DNA from: Cyclobacteriaceae bacterium
GTDB taxonomy: Bacteria; Bacteroidota; Bacteroidia; Cytophagales; Cyclobacteriaceae
Length of the DNA: 64,000 nucleotides
Assembly (NCBI GenBank): GCA_019694875.1
Contig: JAIBBC010000001.1
Span: 1,495,501 to 1,559,500 of the forward strand
Reading direction: 5' to 3'
Part shown: positions 61,674 to 64,000 of the stretch, piece after piece
How the letters are laid out: each line of letters opens with the position of its first letter
How positions within the stretch are numbered: the stretch's first letter is position 1
Notes under the pieces: model-generated
Databases searched by the model: none
What the model was told of the DNA's origin: nothing
The model's input: only the letters and a program-made list of their open reading frames with translations
Program-made: the position numbers and the translations under genes

Positions 61674-62114
61674 ATGCCAGGATTTATCAAAAGCCTTTTG
61701 AATGGCGGGAAGCTGTTGGAGGGCGCAAAGAACATTATTGATGAAATCGTTACAACGAAGGAAGAAAAGATTCAACTTCAGGCGAAGTTCCAGGAGTTGA
61801 TCAACCAGCATGAGCAGGCTTTGGTTAATGCAGAGGTAGATGATCGTAAATCTGCTCGTCAGCGCGAAGTAGAGTCGCTCAAAGCAGGTTCAAAAAACTG
61901 GACTCAAAATGCCCTTGCGTATCTTGGGGTAGGAAGCTTCTTCGGCATCACTGCGTATATGATTTCGCATGGTCTCGGAGATCTAAATTCGGAGGCTTCG
62001 TTTATCATTGGTAATGTTACTGGTATGGCTGCCGCCATTGCCAAAGATGTATATGGTTATTATTTCGGAAGTAGCAAAGGAGAACATGATTCGCAAAAAT
62101 CGATCAAGAAATGA
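61674..62114 (+). CDS. holin of the 3TM superfamily
   Basis: A 146-residue protein with the Holin_3TMs layout: an amphipathic N-terminus (GFIKSLLNGGKLLEGAKNIIDEIVTTKEEK), a helical linker with DDRKSARQREVESLKAGSKNW and two clear membrane helices (about 80-97 and 105-128). It would form the pore that releases the lytic enzyme. It is 6 bases after the ATPase gene. No endolysin gene is beside it; the candidate one is in the block at 19.6 kb. Confidence 0.8.
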   Translation: MPGFIKSLLNGGKLLEGAKNIIDEIVTTKEEKIQLQAKFQELINQHEQALVNAEVDDRKSARQREVESLKAGSKNWTQNALAYLGVGSFFGITAYMISHGLGDLNSEASFIIGNVTGMAAAIAKDVYGYYFGSSKGEHDSQKSIKK

Positions 62115-62127
62115 ATTGAATCGCTAA

Positions 62128-63855
62128 TCATATTATCTGAATCAACTTTTCAGCTGCTTTCGAAGTTTCCAAAGCACGTTGGTATTTTTCTATTACTTGT
62201 TTTGCATGACCTAGTTCTTCAATTGTGGAAAAATCGCCAGCATCAATTTTATCAAAGGTCTTTAAAACCTCGTCGGCATTAAAACGGGAGAAATTGTCTT
62301 TATTCCGAACCACATACCAGGATGGCAGGTGAATAATATGTCCAGAGTATCCCGCTATTTTTAATACTAACTTGGCTGCCAGAGTGTGAAGATGGTGAGC
62401 GATATTCAAAAGCTCCATTTCGGTTTCTGCACTTTTGGGTCGATCGCCATGGAGATATCGATTCCTTTCATCCAACATTTTCTTATCTTCATCTGATAAG
62501 TTGATGGACAGTAATTCGAATGGCTTAGTAAGCTTATCCTTGTTGGTTGGGCTATTAATGTTTGCAATTTTTCTTTTAAGAGTTGTATAGTCATTCGAAG
62601 CCAGTTTTGATTTAATCGTCTCCAATTGTGACTCCAGAGATTCAGTGAATTCCTTGGCTACTACCTTGTCTTTGACAGGCTTGAAGACTTCCTCGTTATT
62701 TGCTTTATAATATTCTGTTAAAGTCTCTAACGCCACGGAATATAGCGCACCCTTTTGTACCGGATCTTCTATTGATCCCGCGTTGACAATCAACTCCACA
62801 GCTCTAAAGAGTTCAGTTGAGTCAAAGAGCTTTTCACAGAGATTTGAAAAAACCGCCGCCGAGAAATTTCGGAGATGTGGACCCCATAGCTTTTTCACAT
62901 CGTCAGATCGGGTATCGTAACCCTCACGGAAAAATCTGGGGTTTGTTATTTGATTTTCAGTAATAATACTCTGAGGTTCGCATTGTATTTCAAAATTTGA
63001 TATAGTCGTGAACTCAACTTCGGGAGCACTGAAGTACACAACCTGATCTCTGTAGAATTTACCAGACAGAAACGCAAATGATGTGCGAATAGCAAGGCAA
63101 GTCCTGAAGAATCTATCTTTCTCAATTTTAGCAGTTGAATCAATTACAAAAGAATTAATAGGCTCAAGTGCGTAAAAATGAAAATGGTCTTCTTTAATTG
63201 TTACGTTCACGAACATGCCTTTTGTTGACACAAATGGCAATCCTATTAACGACTTCTGCCAATCCCAATCACTGTCGTCAAATTTCATATAGTTTTTCCC
63301 AAATTCAAGAATACTTGTGGGATACATCATATCAGGATCATCCACTCTAATCAACGTCCTCCTGAATGTTTTCGCATCCTCAGCATTATCGGACTGAAAG
63401 TGGCTAAAGCTGCCTGTAACGATTGATGGAATACTTGGAAAGTTGTTAGAAAAATTGAATACTGAATTTTTATTGACGCTATAGTTTTTATCATCCTTGG
63501 TCAATCTTAGACTGAGATCGAGGCCATAGCTTTCTTTATATTTTACTCCTCCGACAGGAATTCCATCAAGCGCAGTGATCTTAAAATCAAGTCCTTTATT
63601 GATAGATGGTTGGATGAACACGTCATATGATTGGGTTTGCGGTAGGTCTGTGTCGCGATGTGTATAATTAAGGACTATCTCAAATGTGCCTCCATCAGCA
63701 AACTTATTAACGAGCTCAAGGCAGGGAAGGAAATTCTTTCGTGTTGCAGTTTCTAGTTTTTTCTTTTCAGCTTCCGATAACTCCCACTTAAACGTATCAG
63801 CCTTCCGGAAATATAGCGTCAATCTGCGCAGGACCTCTTTAAGATAGTAATACAT
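62128..63855 (-). CDS. ApeA-like HEPN protein, putative antiphage
   Basis: A 575-residue protein with a large beta-rich N-terminal domain (about 1-330) and a helical C-terminal domain (about 350-575). LDERNRYLHGDRP (about 490) fits the HEPN RNase signature R-N-x3-H. The size, the two-part layout and the position of the motif resemble ApeA, a tRNA-targeting antiphage HEPN protein. The gene is convergent with the holin gene, 13 bases away. Assigned by layout and motif, not by strong similarity. Confidence 0.6.
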   Translation of the reverse strand: MYYYLKEVLRRLTLYFRKADTFKWELSEAEKKKLETATRKNFLPCLELVNKFADGGTFEIVLNYTHRDTDLPQTQSYDVFIQPSINKGLDFKITALDGIPVGGVKYKESYGLDLSLRLTKDDKNYSVNKNSVFNFSNNFPSIPSIVTGSFSHFQSDNAEDAKTFRRTLIRVDDPDMMYPTSILEFGKNYMKFDDSDWDWQKSLIGLPFVSTKGMFVNVTIKEDHFHFYALEPINSFVIDSTAKIEKDRFFRTCLAIRTSFAFLSGKFYRDQVVYFSAPEVEFTTISNFEIQCEPQSIITENQITNPRFFREGYDTRSDDVKKLWGPHLRNFSAAVFSNLCEKLFDSTELFRAVELIVNAGSIEDPVQKGALYSVALETLTEYYKANNEEVFKPVKDKVVAKEFTESLESQLETIKSKLASNDYTTLKRKIANINSPTNKDKLTKPFELLSINLSDEDKKMLDERNRYLHGDRPKSAETEMELLNIAHHLHTLAAKLVLKIAGYSGHIIHLPSWYVVRNKDNFSRFNADEVLKTFDKIDAGDFSTIEELGHAKQVIEKYQRALETSKAAEKLIQII

Positions 63856-64000
63856 ATATTTTGCTTTTCTCAGATCGAACGGATGCTTCCGTCAGTACAT
63901 AGGGGAATGAAGACTAAATTAGCATAAATTGGTCTTGTATTTTTTAGATCTCTGAGGCTATCGATCAAAGACATTTTTGGTAACCTTGAAATGCCTTACC
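63856..64000. other. intergenic right edge
   Basis: 145 bases of AT-rich sequence upstream of the HEPN gene. I see no gene, hairpin or repeat. The promoter of the HEPN gene should lie here. Confidence 0.4.

Noticed and set aside
1..64000. CRISPR array, integrase gene, IS transposase, rRNA
   Set aside because: I looked for regular direct repeats with spacers, tyrosine/serine recombinase motifs, DDE transposases and rRNA signatures and saw none in this window.

Overview
The window looks like the chromosome of a Bacteroidota bacterium, most likely of the order Cytophagales. The evidence is a SusC/SusD pair with a redoxin/TIGR03435 partner, a DUF5916 outer-membrane protein, MltG, PurT, a YihY/BrkB protein, a TAnnTTTG-type promoter element and weak Shine-Dalgarno signals. 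No rRNA, tRNA or CRISPR array was found. The assignment rests on family recognition only.

Layout. (1) Bases 1-17,230 are ordinary chromosome: threonylcarbamoyl-AMP synthase, MltG, a thioesterase, a BrkB-family protein, an RluA-type pseudouridine synthase with no ATG start, PurT, a HAD phosphatase, an RDD/erythromycin-esterase-like fusion, a LysR regulator, a carboxymuconolactone-decarboxylase-like protein, a metallopeptidase, an EamA transporter, a frameshifted DUF5916 gene, an alpha/beta hydrolase and a PepSY-like membrane protein. (2) From about 17.25 kb the content turns accessory. After an HNH-like gene comes a compact minus-strand block of 16 genes (27,945 down to 19,004). It reads like the structural and lysis block of a tailless, membrane-containing virus or a relic of one: small membrane proteins, beta-rich candidate capsid proteins, a transglutaminase-like protein, an annexin-like protein, a peptidoglycan-binding protein, DUF5675, an endolysin-like protein and two HTH genes, with no terminase, portal or tail gene. 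(3) 28.1-33.3 kb is defence-like cargo: a membrane protein, a TIR-domain protein, a DUF262 protein, a HEPN protein and orphans. (4) 34.3-42.7 kb holds an AraC regulator, a MauE-like protein, a DUF6520-like peptide, a response regulator, SusD, SusC and a redoxin/TIGR03435 protein. (5) 43.2-53.5 kb is one plus-strand operon: Xre regulator, SLATT membrane effector, CD-NTase (together a short CBASS), then HsdM, HsdS, an AlbA-like ATP-binding protein, HsdR and a YgjP-like metallopeptidase. HsdR carries a perfect 24-bp tandem duplication at its P-loop. (6) 53.6-56.1 kb has a PD-(D/E)XK-like protein, a small protein and a RadC gene whose 3' end is fused to the 3'-truncated, opposite-strand gene of a membrane adenylate cyclase. 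(7) 56.5-60 kb is host-like (lipoprotein, membrane LytTR regulator, haem-binding/cytochrome P460 proteins). (8) 60-62.1 kb is again phage-like (RadA-like ATPase polyvalent protein and a 3TM holin), followed by an ApeA-like HEPN protein.

How the parts connect. A 31-bp sequence with about 75% pairwise identity lies upstream, in the same relative orientation, of the structural block (27,980), of a small HTH gene (34,117) and of radC (55,632), with a weaker relative before the ATPase gene (60,000). This suggests that these scattered phage-like genes belong to one element regulon, with defence systems and a Sus locus carried between them. The strongest candidates for something undescribed are this tailless element with its shared operator, and the operon that joins a CBASS pair to a type I restriction system.
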